64,000 nucleotides of DNA from Arthrobacter alpinus (GTDB lineage: Bacteria; Actinomycetota; Actinomycetes; Actinomycetales; Micrococcaceae). Every line of letters starts with the position of its first letter. Position 1 is the first letter of the stretch. The stretch lies in assembly GCF_900105965.1 (NCBI RefSeq), contig NZ_FNTV01000001.1, forward strand, positions 3,968,001-4,032,000, given 5' to 3'. The position numbers and the translations under genes are program-made. Positions 50,687-60,295 of this stretch are shown piece after piece. The notes under the pieces were generated by a model. It was not told where the DNA came from and searched no databases. It saw only the letters and a list, made by a program, of their open reading frames with translations.

Positions 50687-51655
50687 CTAGACCTTCCTCA
50701 GCAGCATCCGCCTGATGGAATGATCGGCGTCCTTGGTCAGTACCAACTGTGCCCGGCCGCGGGTGGGCAGGACATTCTGGACCAGGTTGGGTTCGTTGAT
50801 GCTTTTCCAGATCTTGTCGGCGGTGGCAGTGGCCTCTGCATCTGACAGGTCCGCGTAGCGGCGGAAGTAGGAATCGGGGTCGGCGAAGGAGCTGGTGCGC
50901 AAGGAACGGAAGCGTTCGATGTACCACTGCTGGATGTGGCTGGTTTTGGCATCGACGTAGATGGAGAAGTCGAAGAAGTCGCTGACTGCCAGACCCGAGC
51001 GGCCATCGCTTCGTGGCCGCGCGGCGGCCAGGACATTCAGACCCTCCACAATGAGGACGTCAGGACGGCGAACAACGACTTCCTTGTCCGGCAGGATGTC
51101 GTAGGTCAGGTGCGAGTACATGGGTGCGCGAACTTCCTCGGCGCCGCTTTTGATGGCGCTGACGAATCGTAAAAGGGCGCGGCGATCATAGGATTCCGGG
51201 AAGCCCTTGCGAGTCATCAGGCCACGGCGTTCTAGTTCTGCGTTCGGGTAGAGGAAGCCGTCCGTGGTGACAAGCTCCACATTGGGAGTGTCCGGCCACC
51301 GGCACAGCATCTCCTTGAGGACGCGAGCGGTTGTGGACTTGCCCACAGCGACAGAGCCAGCCACACCAATGACAAACGGGGTGCGAGTGCCACGCTCGCC
51401 CAGGAACGTGGTGGTGGCACTGTGCAGGTGCTCAGCGGCGCCAACGTAGAGATTCAGCAGGCGTGAAAGCGGCAGGTAGACATCATGAATCTCGCGCATG
51501 TTTAGTTGGTCACCCAGACCACGCAGGCGCGCAACATCTTCCTCGTTGAGCGGCTGCTCAATCTTGTTGGCAAGCCGAGACCATGTCTGGCGGTCCAGTT
51601 CCACGAAAGGGGAGGCGCTGACGCTGCTGCCGGACTCGGTTCTTTGAGCTGTCAC
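50687..51655 (-). CDS. coaA: Pantothenate kinase type I
   Basis: First step of coenzyme A synthesis. The 322 residues have the P-loop [11 protein letters not shown] at 97-107, [17 protein letters not shown], and the C-terminal [14 protein letters not shown]. The GTG at 51655 (MTAQRTESG) gives the expected length; a CAGAAT hexamer ends 7 bases before it and a moderate AAGGCAG is 11 away, so initiation could be of either kind. Divergent to glmS. Confidence 0.94.
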   Translation of the reverse strand: MTAQRTESGSSVSASPFVELDRQTWSRLANKIEQPLNEEDVARLRGLGDQLNMREIHDVYLPLSRLLNLYVGAAEHLHSATTTFLGERGTRTPFVIGVAGSVAVGKSTTARVLKEMLCRWPDTPNVELVTTDGFLYPNAELERRGLMTRKGFPESYDRRALLRFVSAIKSGAEEVRAPMYSHLTYDILPDKEVVVRRPDVLIVEGLNVLAAARPRSDGRSGLAVSDFFDFSIYVDAKTSHIQQWYIERFRSLRTSSFADPDSYFRRYADLSDAEATATADKIWKSINEPNLVQNVLPTRGRAQLVLTKDADHSIRRMLLRKV

Positions 51656-51781
51656 ACCTGCAATTCTGCCTTGTTTGAGGGGCGGTGGGAAACGGAGCCC
51701 GGCTGGCGCGGCAGAATTCTGACACTTTTTCACTGAAACTTCCCCCGAGGAGGTAGAACGTCCCCTGAACTCATCGGGGCA

Positions 51782-51787
51782 TATGAT
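51782..51787 (+). promoter_or_regulatory. -10-like hexamer placed for a leaderless glmS mRNA
   Basis: TATGAT ends 7 bases before the glmS ATG (51795). The bases between hold no ribosome binding site; an AGGAGG-like stretch (51748-51753) is 41 bases away, too far for this start. Confidence 0.55.
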
Positions 51788-51794
51788 GACTTTT

Positions 51795-53696
51795 ATGTGT
51801 GGAATTGTGGGATACGCCGGTACCGCCCCGGCTCAGGGAACTAGTTCGTCGGCCAATCAGCGCGCCCTTGAGGTCCTGATCGAAGGCCTGCGCCGTTTGG
51901 AGTATCGCGGCTACGACTCCGCAGGTGTGGCTGTCGTGGGCGCCACAGGTGTCGCGATGCGCAAGAAAAGCGGCAAACTGGCCAGGCTCCTGGAGGAACT
52001 GGAAAGCAACCCGTTGCCGGACGCCGCCACTGGCATTGGCCACACTCGCTGGGCCACTCACGGTGGGCCCACCGACGCAAATGCGCACCCCCACCTTGTG
52101 GACAATGACTCGCTTGCGGTTATTCACAACGGCATCATTGAAAATTATGCGGTCCTGAGGTCTGAACTTCTGGCCCGCGGGTTCACATTCAAGTCAGAAA
52201 CTGACACCGAGGTTGCTGCCACGCTGCTGGGCGATATTTACCGCGGCCTTGCCGACTCCGGATCGAAGGAAGGTCAGCTGTCACAGGCCATGCAGCTGGT
52301 AGCCCAACGTCTTGAAGGCGCTTTCACGTTGGTGGCTACACACGCCGACGAGCCTGGTGTTGTTGTTGCCGCCCGCCGTAACTCTCCTCTGGTCGTGGGT
52401 CTGGGCGAAGGCGAGAACTTCCTCGGCTCGGATGTCTCCGGATTCATCGATTACACCCGCCGGGCCGTCGAGCTTGGGCAGGACCAGGTTGTCACCATCA
52501 CGGCTGACAACGTGGAGATCACAGACTTCTACGGCGTACCCGGCGTCGGCCGCGAATTCATCGTTGACTGGGATGCTGCCGCAGCCGAGAAGGGCGGCTA
52601 CGCGTCCTTCATGGAAAAGGAAATCAACGACCAGCCTGACGCCGTGGCACAAACCCTGCTGGGCCGCAGCGATGAAAGTGGCAACCTGACGCTCGATGAG
52701 GTCCGTATTGACCCGAGCGTGCTAAAACACGTCGACCGTATTATTGTGCTGGCTTGTGGCACTTCGGCTTATGCCGGCCAGGTGGCTCGTTACGCGATTG
52801 AGCACTGGTGCAGGATTCCCACCGAGGTGGAACTGTCTCATGAATTCAGGTACCGGGATCCCATCGTTGATGAAAACACCTTGATTGTTTCCCTCTCCCA
52901 GTCCGGTGAAACCATGGACACCTTGATGGCCGTGCGCTATGCACGCGAGCAGGGTGCCAAGACGATTGCCATCTGCAATACCAATGGTTCAACCATCCCG
53001 CGTGAGTCGGATGCTGTGCTGTACACACACGCCGGACCTGAGATTGCCGTGGCCTCCACCAAGGCCTTCCTGGCACAGATCACCGCAGCCTACCTCTTGG
53101 GTCTTTATTTGGCGCAGCTGCGCGGAAACCTGTTCCAGGACCAGATCAAGGACATCATGGCCGAGTTGGCCAAGATGCCGGCAAAGATTGCCACAGTGCT
53201 TGAAAGTGCCGAACAGGTCAAGGAACTGGCTCACAGCATGGTCGATACCCGCAGCGTCCTGTTCCTGGGTCGCCATGTGGGCTACCCCGTGGCCATGGAA
53301 GGCGCCTTGAAGCTCAAGGAGCTGGCCTACATCCATGCCGAAGGATTCGCAGCTGGCGAGCTCAAGCACGGGCCGATCGCCCTGATTGAAGAAGGGCAGC
53401 CGGTTATTGTTGTGGTTCCCTCACCTCGCGGACGCCATTCACTGCACTCCAAGGTTGTCTCAAACATCCAGGAGGTTCGGGCTCGCGGTGCCAAGACCAT
53501 AGTTATTGCCGAAGAAGGGGACGAATCGGTGCAGGCCTATGCCGAGCACGTGTTCTACGTTCCTCAGACGAGCACGTTGTTGGCGCCACTGCTTACAACT
53601 GTTCCCCTGCAGATCTTTGCCCTCGGATTGGCCTCGGCCAAGGGCTTTGATGTTGACCAGCCGCGCAACCTGGCGAAGTCGGTCACAGTCGAGTAG
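51795..53696 (+). CDS. glmS: Glutamine-fructose-6-phosphate aminotransferase
   Basis: Makes glucosamine-6-phosphate from fructose-6-phosphate and glutamine. The 633 residues have the N-terminal nucleophile Cys2 (MCGIVGYAG), [21 protein letters not shown], and HNGIIENY, and two SIS sugar domains ([30 protein letters not shown]). The start must be 51795 because Cys must follow Met; the ATG at 51783 would bury it. It contains no glmS-ribozyme-like leader, there being no room. Two genes downstream run on without big gaps. Confidence 0.97.
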   Translation: MCGIVGYAGTAPAQGTSSSANQRALEVLIEGLRRLEYRGYDSAGVAVVGATGVAMRKKSGKLARLLEELESNPLPDAATGIGHTRWATHGGPTDANAHPHLVDNDSLAVIHNGIIENYAVLRSELLARGFTFKSETDTEVAATLLGDIYRGLADSGSKEGQLSQAMQLVAQRLEGAFTLVATHADEPGVVVAARRNSPLVVGLGEGENFLGSDVSGFIDYTRRAVELGQDQVVTITADNVEITDFYGVPGVGREFIVDWDAAAAEKGGYASFMEKEINDQPDAVAQTLLGRSDESGNLTLDEVRIDPSVLKHVDRIIVLACGTSAYAGQVARYAIEHWCRIPTEVELSHEFRYRDPIVDENTLIVSLSQSGETMDTLMAVRYAREQGAKTIAICNTNGSTIPRESDAVLYTHAGPEIAVASTKAFLAQITAAYLLGLYLAQLRGNLFQDQIKDIMAELAKMPAKIATVLESAEQVKELAHSMVDTRSVLFLGRHVGYPVAMEGALKLKELAYIHAEGFAAGELKHGPIALIEEGQPVIVVVPSPRGRHSLHSKVVSNIQEVRARGAKTIVIAEEGDESVQAYAEHVFYVPQTSTLLAPLLTTVPLQIFALGLASAKGFDVDQPRNLAKSVTVE

Positions 53697-53709
53697 GTAG
53701 GGTTGGGTC

Positions 53710-54057
53710 ATGATTATTGGCATTGGCGTGGACGTTGTAGACATTGAGCGGTTTGGCCGCCAGCTTCAGAGAACTCCGGGGCTGCTAGACCGGCTCTTTG
53801 TTCCGGCCGAACGTGGGCTTAACACGCAGTCGCTGGCTGCGCGTTTTGCCGCGAAGGAGTCCGTGGCGAAGGCTTTGGGCGCCCCGGCCGGAATGAACTG
53901 GCAGGACTGTTGGATTGGCTTGGACGAAAACGGGCCCACCATCAACGTCAAGGGCACCGTTGCCGCCGTGGCCAAATCCAAGGGGATCAAGCACTGGCAT
54001 GTGTCCATGACACACGACGGCGGGATCTCCACGGCCATGGTGATCGCAGAAAGCTGA
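53710..54057 (+). CDS. acpS: Holo-[acyl-carrier-protein] synthase
   Basis: Transfers phosphopantetheine from CoA to acyl carrier protein. The 115 residues show [12 protein letters not shown] with the magnesium ligand Asp8, and the [12 protein letters not shown] motif with the second Glu, then [24 protein letters not shown] lies upstream. It lies 13 bases from glmS and 1 base from nnr, so the three are probably one transcript. Confidence 0.95.
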   Translation: MIIGIGVDVVDIERFGRQLQRTPGLLDRLFVPAERGLNTQSLAARFAAKESVAKALGAPAGMNWQDCWIGLDENGPTINVKGTVAAVAKSKGIKHWHVSMTHDGGISTAMVIAES

Positions 54058-54058
54058 C

Positions 54059-55621
54059 GTGATCAGCGCCCATTCCACCGAGGCCGTCCGTGCCGCCGAG
54101 CAACCGTTACTGGCTGCTGGGAAGGGGCCCGCGCTCATGCGCGCGGCGGCACACGGGCTGGCAATGGGTGTGGTGTCGCTCTTGCGCTCACACGGGCACC
54201 GTATCTACGGAGCGCGAGTGACTCTCTTGGTGGGCTCTGGCAACAACGGCGGCGACGCCTTGTATGCCGGTGCTTGGCTGGCCTCGCACGGTGCACGTGC
54301 GACGGCGTTGCTCGCCGACACCCGCACCCACCCTGCCGCACTGGCTGCTTTTGAGCAGGCAGGAGGCCGGTGCCTTGCCCTGGCCGATGACTCGGCGGCG
54401 TCGATCTTCATCACCGAAGCCATGGTGTCCCACGTGGTCATTGACGGGTTGCTGGGGACGGGAAGCCGCGGCGGGCTCCGAGGAGCCGCGGCTGCCGTTG
54501 TGGCAGAGCTGGACGGGATGTCCGGGGCGCAGCGGCCCTTGGTGGTTGCCTGTGATCTGCCCAGTGGCGTTGAGGCGACCACGGGGGAGGTGCATGGGCC
54601 CGTGCTGCGTGCCGACCTCACGGTGACCTTTGGGGCGTACAAGTCCGGGCTGTTGAGTGCGCCGGCGGAGCAGCTGTGCGGCAAACTAAAACTCATCGAC
54701 TTGGGAATCAGCGGTTTTCTGGGCGCGGCCCCTGTACGCCGACTGGAGCCCGGCGATTGTGCAGCACTCTTGCCCAACCCCTTGGCGGCCGATCACAAAT
54801 ACACTCGCGGGGTGGCCGGAATCATCGCCGGGTCCGCGCAGTACCCTGGTGCCGGACTGCTGGCGGTGGCCGCGGCCTCCGCGTGCGGCCCGGGAATGGT
54901 CCGCTATCTAGGGCCGGCCGAAGTTGCCGCCGCGTTGCATCTTCGCAATCCAGAAGTGGTGTGTTCCGAAGACTCTCCCACCAATGTGCGGGTGCAGGCG
55001 TGGCTGATTGGCCCCGGCATAGATGGCGACGAAGCTCAGCTTCAACGTGCCCGTGAAGCTCTCGCCTCAGCCCGTGCGGCAGGAATTCCCGTAGTGGTTG
55101 ACGCGGCCGGCCTGGCACTCATCAATCCTTCCGAGGGCGGCGAAAATTCGCGACTAGTCCTGACCCCGCACGCCGGTGAACTGGCGGCTCTGCTAACGCG
55201 CTGCGGACGGCCGATGAGCCGCAGTGAGATCGAGGCGTCGCCCCTGGCGGCGGCCAGGGCTGCCGCAGCGTTCTTGGGTGCTGTGGTGCTGCTGAAGGGG
55301 CCAACCACCGTGGTGGCGAATCCGCAAGGCTCCGTCCTGACCCAGGCAAACGGAAACGCACGGCTGGCAACGGCAGGAAGCGGTGACACCCTGGCCGGAA
55401 TCCTTGTTGCGCTGCTGGCGATGGATGCGGCACGCGGCAGCACCGACGAGCTGATAGTCACGGATGCCCTCGCCGCAGCCGTCCATGGGGAATTGTCCAG
55501 CCAGGGTAGCGAACTGGTCGGCGAATCCCCGCGAGCACCTTTGAATGCGGGGATGCTGGCAGCAAGGATTCCGGCGGTGTGGGCGAAACTTTCCACGCCA
55601 CTTCCTACGAGCGCATCATAA
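54059..55621 (+). CDS. nnr: Bifunctional NAD(P)H-hydrate repair enzyme
   Basis: Repairs damaged NAD(P)HX. The N-terminal half (about 1-225) is the epimerase domain (VGSGNNGGDALYAGAWLA, CDLPSGVEATTG, TFGAYKSGLL); the C-terminal half (about 235-500) is the ADP-dependent dehydratase of the YjeF/CARKD type (KYTRGVAGIIAGSAQYPGAG, VDAAGLALI, LTPHAGELAALL, VLLKGPTTVV, NGNARLATAGSGDTLAGIL). GTG start 1 base after acpS. 520 residues, normal. The acpS-nnr order is common. Confidence 0.95.
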   Translation: MISAHSTEAVRAAEQPLLAAGKGPALMRAAAHGLAMGVVSLLRSHGHRIYGARVTLLVGSGNNGGDALYAGAWLASHGARATALLADTRTHPAALAAFEQAGGRCLALADDSAASIFITEAMVSHVVIDGLLGTGSRGGLRGAAAAVVAELDGMSGAQRPLVVACDLPSGVEATTGEVHGPVLRADLTVTFGAYKSGLLSAPAEQLCGKLKLIDLGISGFLGAAPVRRLEPGDCAALLPNPLAADHKYTRGVAGIIAGSAQYPGAGLLAVAAASACGPGMVRYLGPAEVAAALHLRNPEVVCSEDSPTNVRVQAWLIGPGIDGDEAQLQRAREALASARAAGIPVVVDAAGLALINPSEGGENSRLVLTPHAGELAALLTRCGRPMSRSEIEASPLAAARAAAAFLGAVVLLKGPTTVVANPQGSVLTQANGNARLATAGSGDTLAGILVALLAMDAARGSTDELIVTDALAAAVHGELSSQGSELVGESPRAPLNAGMLAARIPAVWAKLSTPLPTSAS

Positions 55622-55628
55622 AGGAACC

Positions 55629-57749
55629 ATGGAGATCTGGCCGGGACGAGCCCACCCCTTGGGGGCCCAAGCGGATGGCGGCGGCACCAATTTTGCCCTG
55701 TTCAGCGATGGTGCCGAATCGGTGACGTTGTGCCTCTTTGACCAACAGGGGCAAGAAACCAGGCTGCCGCTGACCGAGGTGGACGGCTACGTGTGGCACG
55801 GTTACGTGCCGGGCGTGATGCCGGGCCAGCGGTACGGCTTCCGCGTTGGCGGCCCGTGGGAACCAGCCAACGGGCTCCGTTTCAACGCCGCCAAGCTTCT
55901 CCTCGATCCTTATGCCAAGGCCATTGACGGTACCGTCACGTGGGGACAACCAGTCTTTGGCTACCAGCTCGGGGAGCCCCTTGTCCGCAATGACGATGAT
56001 TCAGCGGACAGCACGTACCGCAGCGTAGTGGTCGATGACAGCTTTGACTGGAATCATGCCGACGGAGTCCCGGATGCGCGCCTTGATATTCCGTATCACC
56101 GGAGCATCATCTATGAGGCACATGTCAAGGGCATGACGGCGCTGCACCGAGACGTTCCCGAGGACCAGCGCGGCAGTTACACAGCCATGGCGCACCCGGC
56201 CGTCGTCGAGCATTTGAAGGACCTTGGCGTCACTGCCGTGGAGCTCATGCCGGTGCACCAATTTGTGCAGGATGAACGGCTTCAAGAACACGGCCTACGG
56301 AACTATTGGGGCTACAACACCATTGGATTTTTTGCTCCGCACAACGAATATGCGGCCAGCAGCGATCCGTGTGATCATGTCCGTGAGTTCAAGTCCATGG
56401 TCAAGGAACTGCATCGCAACGGTCTGGAAGTCATCTTGGACGTGGTCTACAACCACACGGCCGAAGGCAACCATTTGGGCCCCACGCTCGCCTTCCGTGG
56501 CATCGACAACGACGCTTACTACCGTCTGCAGGAGGACAACAAGGAACGGTACATCGACTACACAGGCACCGGAAATTCATTCAATGTCCGCCAGCCACAC
56601 GCGCTACAGCTGATCATGGACTCGTTGCGGTACTGGGTGACTGAAATGCACGTTGACGGCTTTCGCTTCGATCTGGCGGCCACCCTGGCCCGCGAGTTTT
56701 TCGACGTGGACAAGCTCTCCACCTTTTTTGAAATGGTGCAGCAAGACCCCGTTGTCTCACAAGTCAAGCTCATCGCCGAGCCCTGGGATCTGGGCCCCGG
56801 CGGCTACCAAGTGGGCAACTTTCCGCCGCAGTGGACCGAATGGAACGGGAAATTTCGAGATACGGTCCGCGATTTTTGGCGTGGTGAGCCGTCCACCCTG
56901 GGCGAATTTGCGTCCCGTCTGACCGGTTCCTCGGACCTGTATGGGCATTCCGGCCGGCGCCCTGTGGCATCGATCAATTTCGTGACTGCCCACGACGGGT
57001 TCACGCTAGCGGACCTGGTGAGCTTCAACGGCAAACACAACGAGGCCAACGGTGAGGACAACCGGGACGGAGAATCCCACAACCGTTCCTGGAATCACGG
57101 TGTGGAAGGGCCAACAGCCGATCCTGCCGTGCTGGAGCTCCGGGCTCGCGCCCAACGGAACTTCCTTACAACGCTCCTGCTCTCCCAAGGCGTGCCCATG
57201 ATCCTGCACGGTGACGAAGTGGGGCGAACCCAAAACGGCAACAACAATGCTTACGCGCAAGATTCGCCGCTCACCTGGATCAATTGGGAGAGCGCCGATT
57301 CTTCACTCATCGACTTTGTCTCCCGGCTGGGTCGGTTGCGGGAAGCTCACCCCGTGTTCCGGCGTCGTAGGTTTTTCGATGGACGCCCTGTGGAACGCGG
57401 GGACGACGGAGCCCTGCCGGACATTGTGTGGCTGCGTCCCGATGCGCTCACGATGACGGCAGGCGATTGGGACAGCGGCTTGGGGCGCTGCATCGGGGTG
57501 TTCCTCAACGGCGGCGGCATTCCCGACTGTGATGAGAAGGGCCGGCAAGTGGAGGACGATTGCTTCCTGATGCTCTTCAACAGCAGCGACGCTCCCGAGA
57601 AATTCACGCTGCCGGATGAGGACTACGCTGCGCGGTGGGTGGTGGAAATAGACACCGGGGAAAAGGTGACCCAGGACCTCGTCGCGGGCACCATTGTGAC
57701 GCTGGAATCAGGCTCCGTACTCGTGTTACGCGCCCCAGAGCGGAAGTAG
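55629..57749 (+). CDS. glgX: Glycogen debranching enzyme GlgX
   Basis: A GH13 isoamylase-type enzyme that hydrolyses alpha-1,6 branches of limit dextrins. The 706 residues have an N-terminal CBM48 (MEIWPGRAHPLGAQADGGG, NFALFSDGAESVTLCLFD) and the barrel: VVYNHTAEG, the nucleophile Asp in DGFRFDLAATL, the acid Glu in LIAEPWDLG, and FVTAHDGFTLADLV, then DEVGRTQNGNNNAYAQD. The ATG at 55629 has AAGGAA upstream; the frame reaches back into nnr but only this start begins with the domain. Confidence 0.95.
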   Translation: MEIWPGRAHPLGAQADGGGTNFALFSDGAESVTLCLFDQQGQETRLPLTEVDGYVWHGYVPGVMPGQRYGFRVGGPWEPANGLRFNAAKLLLDPYAKAIDGTVTWGQPVFGYQLGEPLVRNDDDSADSTYRSVVVDDSFDWNHADGVPDARLDIPYHRSIIYEAHVKGMTALHRDVPEDQRGSYTAMAHPAVVEHLKDLGVTAVELMPVHQFVQDERLQEHGLRNYWGYNTIGFFAPHNEYAASSDPCDHVREFKSMVKELHRNGLEVILDVVYNHTAEGNHLGPTLAFRGIDNDAYYRLQEDNKERYIDYTGTGNSFNVRQPHALQLIMDSLRYWVTEMHVDGFRFDLAATLAREFFDVDKLSTFFEMVQQDPVVSQVKLIAEPWDLGPGGYQVGNFPPQWTEWNGKFRDTVRDFWRGEPSTLGEFASRLTGSSDLYGHSGRRPVASINFVTAHDGFTLADLVSFNGKHNEANGEDNRDGESHNRSWNHGVEGPTADPAVLELRARAQRNFLTTLLLSQGVPMILHGDEVGRTQNGNNNAYAQDSPLTWINWESADSSLIDFVSRLGRLREAHPVFRRRRFFDGRPVERGDDGALPDIVWLRPDALTMTAGDWDSGLGRCIGVFLNGGGIPDCDEKGRQVEDDCFLMLFNSSDAPEKFTLPDEDYAARWVVEIDTGEKVTQDLVAGTIVTLESGSVLVLRAPERK

Positions 57750-57785
57750 AGAAATCTCACACCGAATGCTGGCAAGATGGTTGGT

Positions 57786-58811
57786 ATGACTTTTCATGCT
57801 GCGGAAAACCGCTACGAAACCATGCCCTACCGCCGAGTCGGCCGCAGTGGATTGAAGCTGCCCGCCATCTCGCTGGGATTGTGGCACAACTTCGGGGACG
57901 ACAAGGGCTTCGAAGTGCAGCGAGGCATCCTGCGACGCGCCTTTGATCTGGGTGTCACACACTTCGATCTGGCCAACAACTACGGCCCGCCAGCCGGAAG
58001 TGCCGAGACGAACTTCGGACGCCACTTCAAGGACGATTTCACCTCCCACCGCAACGAACTGGTGATCTCCACCAAGGCTGGCTACGACATGTGGCCGGGC
58101 CCGTACGGTGAGTGGGGATCACGCAAGAGCCTGCTCAACAGCCTGGACAACTCGCTGACCCGCATGGGCTTGGACTACGTTGACATCTTCTACAGCCACC
58201 GCCCGGACCCGGAGACTCCCATGGAGGAAACCATGGGCGCGCTGGATTACGCCGTGCGCTCCGGCAAGGCCTTGTACGCCGGTATCTCCTCGTACACCCC
58301 GGCCCAAACCCTTGAAGCCGCGCGGATTCTGAAGGAGATGGGCACGCCGCTGCTCATCCACCAGCCCTCCTACTCCATCCTGAACCGTTGGACAGAAGAC
58401 GGAGAGCCGAACCTTTACGAAACGCTCGACGCCGTCGGGGCAGGTTCCATTGCCTTCTCGCCGCTGGCCCAGGGTGTGCTCACCGACCGCTACCTCAAGG
58501 GTGTCCCGGCGGATTCCCGAGCCGCCAAGGAACACTTCCTCCACGGCAGCGATCTGACCGAGGAAAAGATGGGCCGCGTTCGGGCCCTGAATGACCTGGC
58601 CGCCGAGCGCGGACAGTCACTGGCACAGATGGCCATTGCCTGGATCCTGCGCGAGCGGGCCGAGAGCAGCCCCGTCACCTCCGCACTGATCGGCGCCTCA
58701 AGCGTCAGCCAGCTGGAGAACAACGTGGCCGCCATCAACAACCTCGTGTTCAGCGAAACCGAGCTGCGCGCCATCGACGAGTACGCCGTCGAACCTGCCC
58801 TCCAAAGCTAG
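57786..58811 (+). CDS. Aldo-keto reductase, L-glyceraldehyde-3-phosphate reductase-like
   Basis: The 341-residue NADPH-dependent reductase resembles YghZ/AKR14, which reduces L-glyceraldehyde-3-phosphate and methylglyoxal. The barrel has Asp/Tyr in HFDLANNYG, Lys in VISTKAGYDMWPGPYG, His in DIFYSHRPDPETPMEE, and IHQPSYSILNRW, with IGASSVSQLENNVAAI near the end. Two ATGs are possible, 57777 and 57786; no ribosome binding site favours either, and a CAAGAT ends 7 bases before the second. A stable terminator follows. Confidence 0.9.
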   Translation: MTFHAAENRYETMPYRRVGRSGLKLPAISLGLWHNFGDDKGFEVQRGILRRAFDLGVTHFDLANNYGPPAGSAETNFGRHFKDDFTSHRNELVISTKAGYDMWPGPYGEWGSRKSLLNSLDNSLTRMGLDYVDIFYSHRPDPETPMEETMGALDYAVRSGKALYAGISSYTPAQTLEAARILKEMGTPLLIHQPSYSILNRWTEDGEPNLYETLDAVGAGSIAFSPLAQGVLTDRYLKGVPADSRAAKEHFLHGSDLTEEKMGRVRALNDLAAERGQSLAQMAIAWILRERAESSPVTSALIGASSVSQLENNVAAINNLVFSETELRAIDEYAVEPALQS

Positions 58812-58834
58812 GCTCCCAAGCCTCGTTTGATCCA

Positions 58835-58881
58835 GTGAAGCCACCCGTTGTGCTCGCATAGCGCACAACGGGTGGCTTCAC
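58835..58881 (+). terminator. Terminator after the aldo-keto reductase
   Basis: A 19-bp perfect stem: GTGAAGCCACCCGTTGTGC (58835-58853) with GCACAACGGGTGGCTTCAC (58863-58881) around a 9-base loop. It ends the glgX region. Confidence 0.85.
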
Positions 58882-58929
58882 AAGGACAGTCATTCTCTCC
58901 CCAATGGAACAAAACCGGGCTCCCGGGTG

Positions 58930-58959
58930 TTGACTATTATGGTTAGGGCGCCGTAGGGG
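58930..58959 (+). promoter_or_regulatory. Candidate ino1 promoter
   Basis: TTGACT (58930-58935) is a good -35; TAGGGG (58954-58959) is a poor -10 at 18 bases. TATTAT at 58935-58940 is a better -10 but lacks a -35. About 110-130 bases of leader follow. Confidence 0.3.
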
Positions 58960-59071
58960 CGTCAGATCCGGCCAAGCAGCCGTCGTGTCTTTATGTCAAC
59001 CGTGAAGTAGTGCGTCGACCCGTCACCGTAGCGTGAGCGCCGGATCCGTGTGAGTTTTATGAAGGAGTTCC

Positions 59072-60151
59072 GTGTCCAATCATCCTATTCGGGTTGCCAT
59101 TGTCGGTGTAGGCAACTGTGCCTCATCACTGGTCCAAGGCGTCCAGTACTACCATGATGCAGACCCGACCGCGAAGGTTCCGGGCCTGATGCATGTTGAG
59201 TTCGGCAAGTACCACGTGAATGACGTGCAGTTTGTTGCTGCGTTCGACGTTGACAGCAAAAAGGTGGGCCTTGACCTCTCCGACGCCATCGGCGCCAGCG
59301 AGAACAACACCATCAAGCTGGCCGACGTGCCGAACCTCAACGTTCCTGTCCTGCGCGGGCACACGCTTGATGGCTTGGGTAAGTACTACCGCGAGACCAT
59401 CGTCGAAGACGACAGCGAGCCCGTAGACATCGTTGCGACGCTGAAGGCCGCCAAAGTAGACGTTCTGGTTTGCTACCTGCCCGTGGGCTCGGATGCTGCC
59501 GCAAAGTTCTACGCCCAGTGCGCCATCGACGCCGGTGTCGCGTTCGTCAACGCCCTGCCCGTCTTCATTGCCGGCACCAAGGAGTGGGCTGACAAGTTCA
59601 CCGCCGCCGGTGTGCCGATCGTAGGCGATGACATCAAGAGCCAGATCGGTGCAACCATCACGCACCGCGTCATGGCGAAGTTGTTCGAAGACCGCGGCGT
59701 TGTTTTGGACCGCACCTACCAGCTCAACGTTGGTGGCAACATGGACTTCAAGAACATGCTTGAGCGCGATCGTCTGGAATCCAAGAAGATCTCCAAGACC
59801 CAGGCCGTCACCTCCAACACCTCAGCTGTGCTGGCCGCGGATGATGTCCACATCGGCCCGTCCGACTACGTGGCCTGGCTCGATGACCGCAAGTGGGCCT
59901 TCGTCCGCCTCGAAGGCCGTAACTTCGGTGACGCCCCCGTGTCCCTGGAATACAAGCTCGAAGTATGGGATTCACCCAACTCGGCCGGTGTCATCATTGA
60001 CGCCATCCGTGCCGCCAAGATCGCTCTTGACCGCGGCATCGGTGGACCCATCCTGTCGGCTTCCAGCTACTTCATGAAGTCGCCGCCGGAGCAGTACGCC
60101 GACGACATCGCCCACGAAAAGGTCGAAGCCTTCATCCGCGGCGACATCTAA
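59072..60151 (+). CDS. ino1: Inositol-3-phosphate synthase
   Basis: Turns glucose-6-phosphate to 1L-myo-inositol-1-phosphate, the first step to phosphatidylinositol and mycothiol. The 359-residue protein is of the actinobacterial type: [18 protein letters not shown] (NAD-binding), [55 protein letters not shown], and [23 protein letters not shown] start with GAAGGAG 6 bases upstream. Complete. Confidence 0.96.
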   Translation: MSNHPIRVAIVGVGNCASSLVQGVQYYHDADPTAKVPGLMHVEFGKYHVNDVQFVAAFDVDSKKVGLDLSDAIGASENNTIKLADVPNLNVPVLRGHTLDGLGKYYRETIVEDDSEPVDIVATLKAAKVDVLVCYLPVGSDAAAKFYAQCAIDAGVAFVNALPVFIAGTKEWADKFTAAGVPIVGDDIKSQIGATITHRVMAKLFEDRGVVLDRTYQLNVGGNMDFKNMLERDRLESKKISKTQAVTSNTSAVLAADDVHIGPSDYVAWLDDRKWAFVRLEGRNFGDAPVSLEYKLEVWDSPNSAGVIIDAIRAAKIALDRGIGGPILSASSYFMKSPPEQYADDIAHEKVEAFIRGDI

Positions 60152-60165
60152 CACTGCTTTTCACC

Positions 60166-60265
60166 CAACGCTCGCTCACATACGGGCCGGTTTCCACCGA
60201 CCCTCGCTCTCTTGTGGGTGAGAAATGCCGAACGCTCCTTCACATCATCATGTGAAGGAGCGTTC
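60166..60265. repeat. Array of 13-nt repeats with 32-nt period and terminator-like hairpin (locus C)
   Basis: Minus-oriented 13-mers at 60166-60178 (TGAGCGAGCGTTG), 60198-60210 (AGAGCGAGGGTCG) and 60230-60242 (TGAAGGAGCGTTC) start exactly 32 bases apart; a plus-oriented copy of the last (TGAAGGAGCGTTC) is at 60253-60265. The last two lie inside a hairpin. Confidence 0.8.
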
Positions 60266-60272
60266 GGCATTT
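60223..60272. terminator. Perfect 23-bp hairpin between convergent ino1 and the AbiEi-like gene
   Basis: 60223-60245 is exactly complementary to 60250-60272 with a CATC loop; arm ends are AAATGCC and GGCATTT. A bidirectional terminator. Confidence 0.88.
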
Positions 60273-60295
60273 GGGACTGATCAGCACCGGATGCG

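Noticed and set aside
51656..51794. glmS ribozyme/riboswitch
   Set aside because: Only 139 bases separate coaA and glmS, the -10 hexamer lies 7 bases before the ATG, and the known ribozyme is a Firmicutes element; no matching core was seen.
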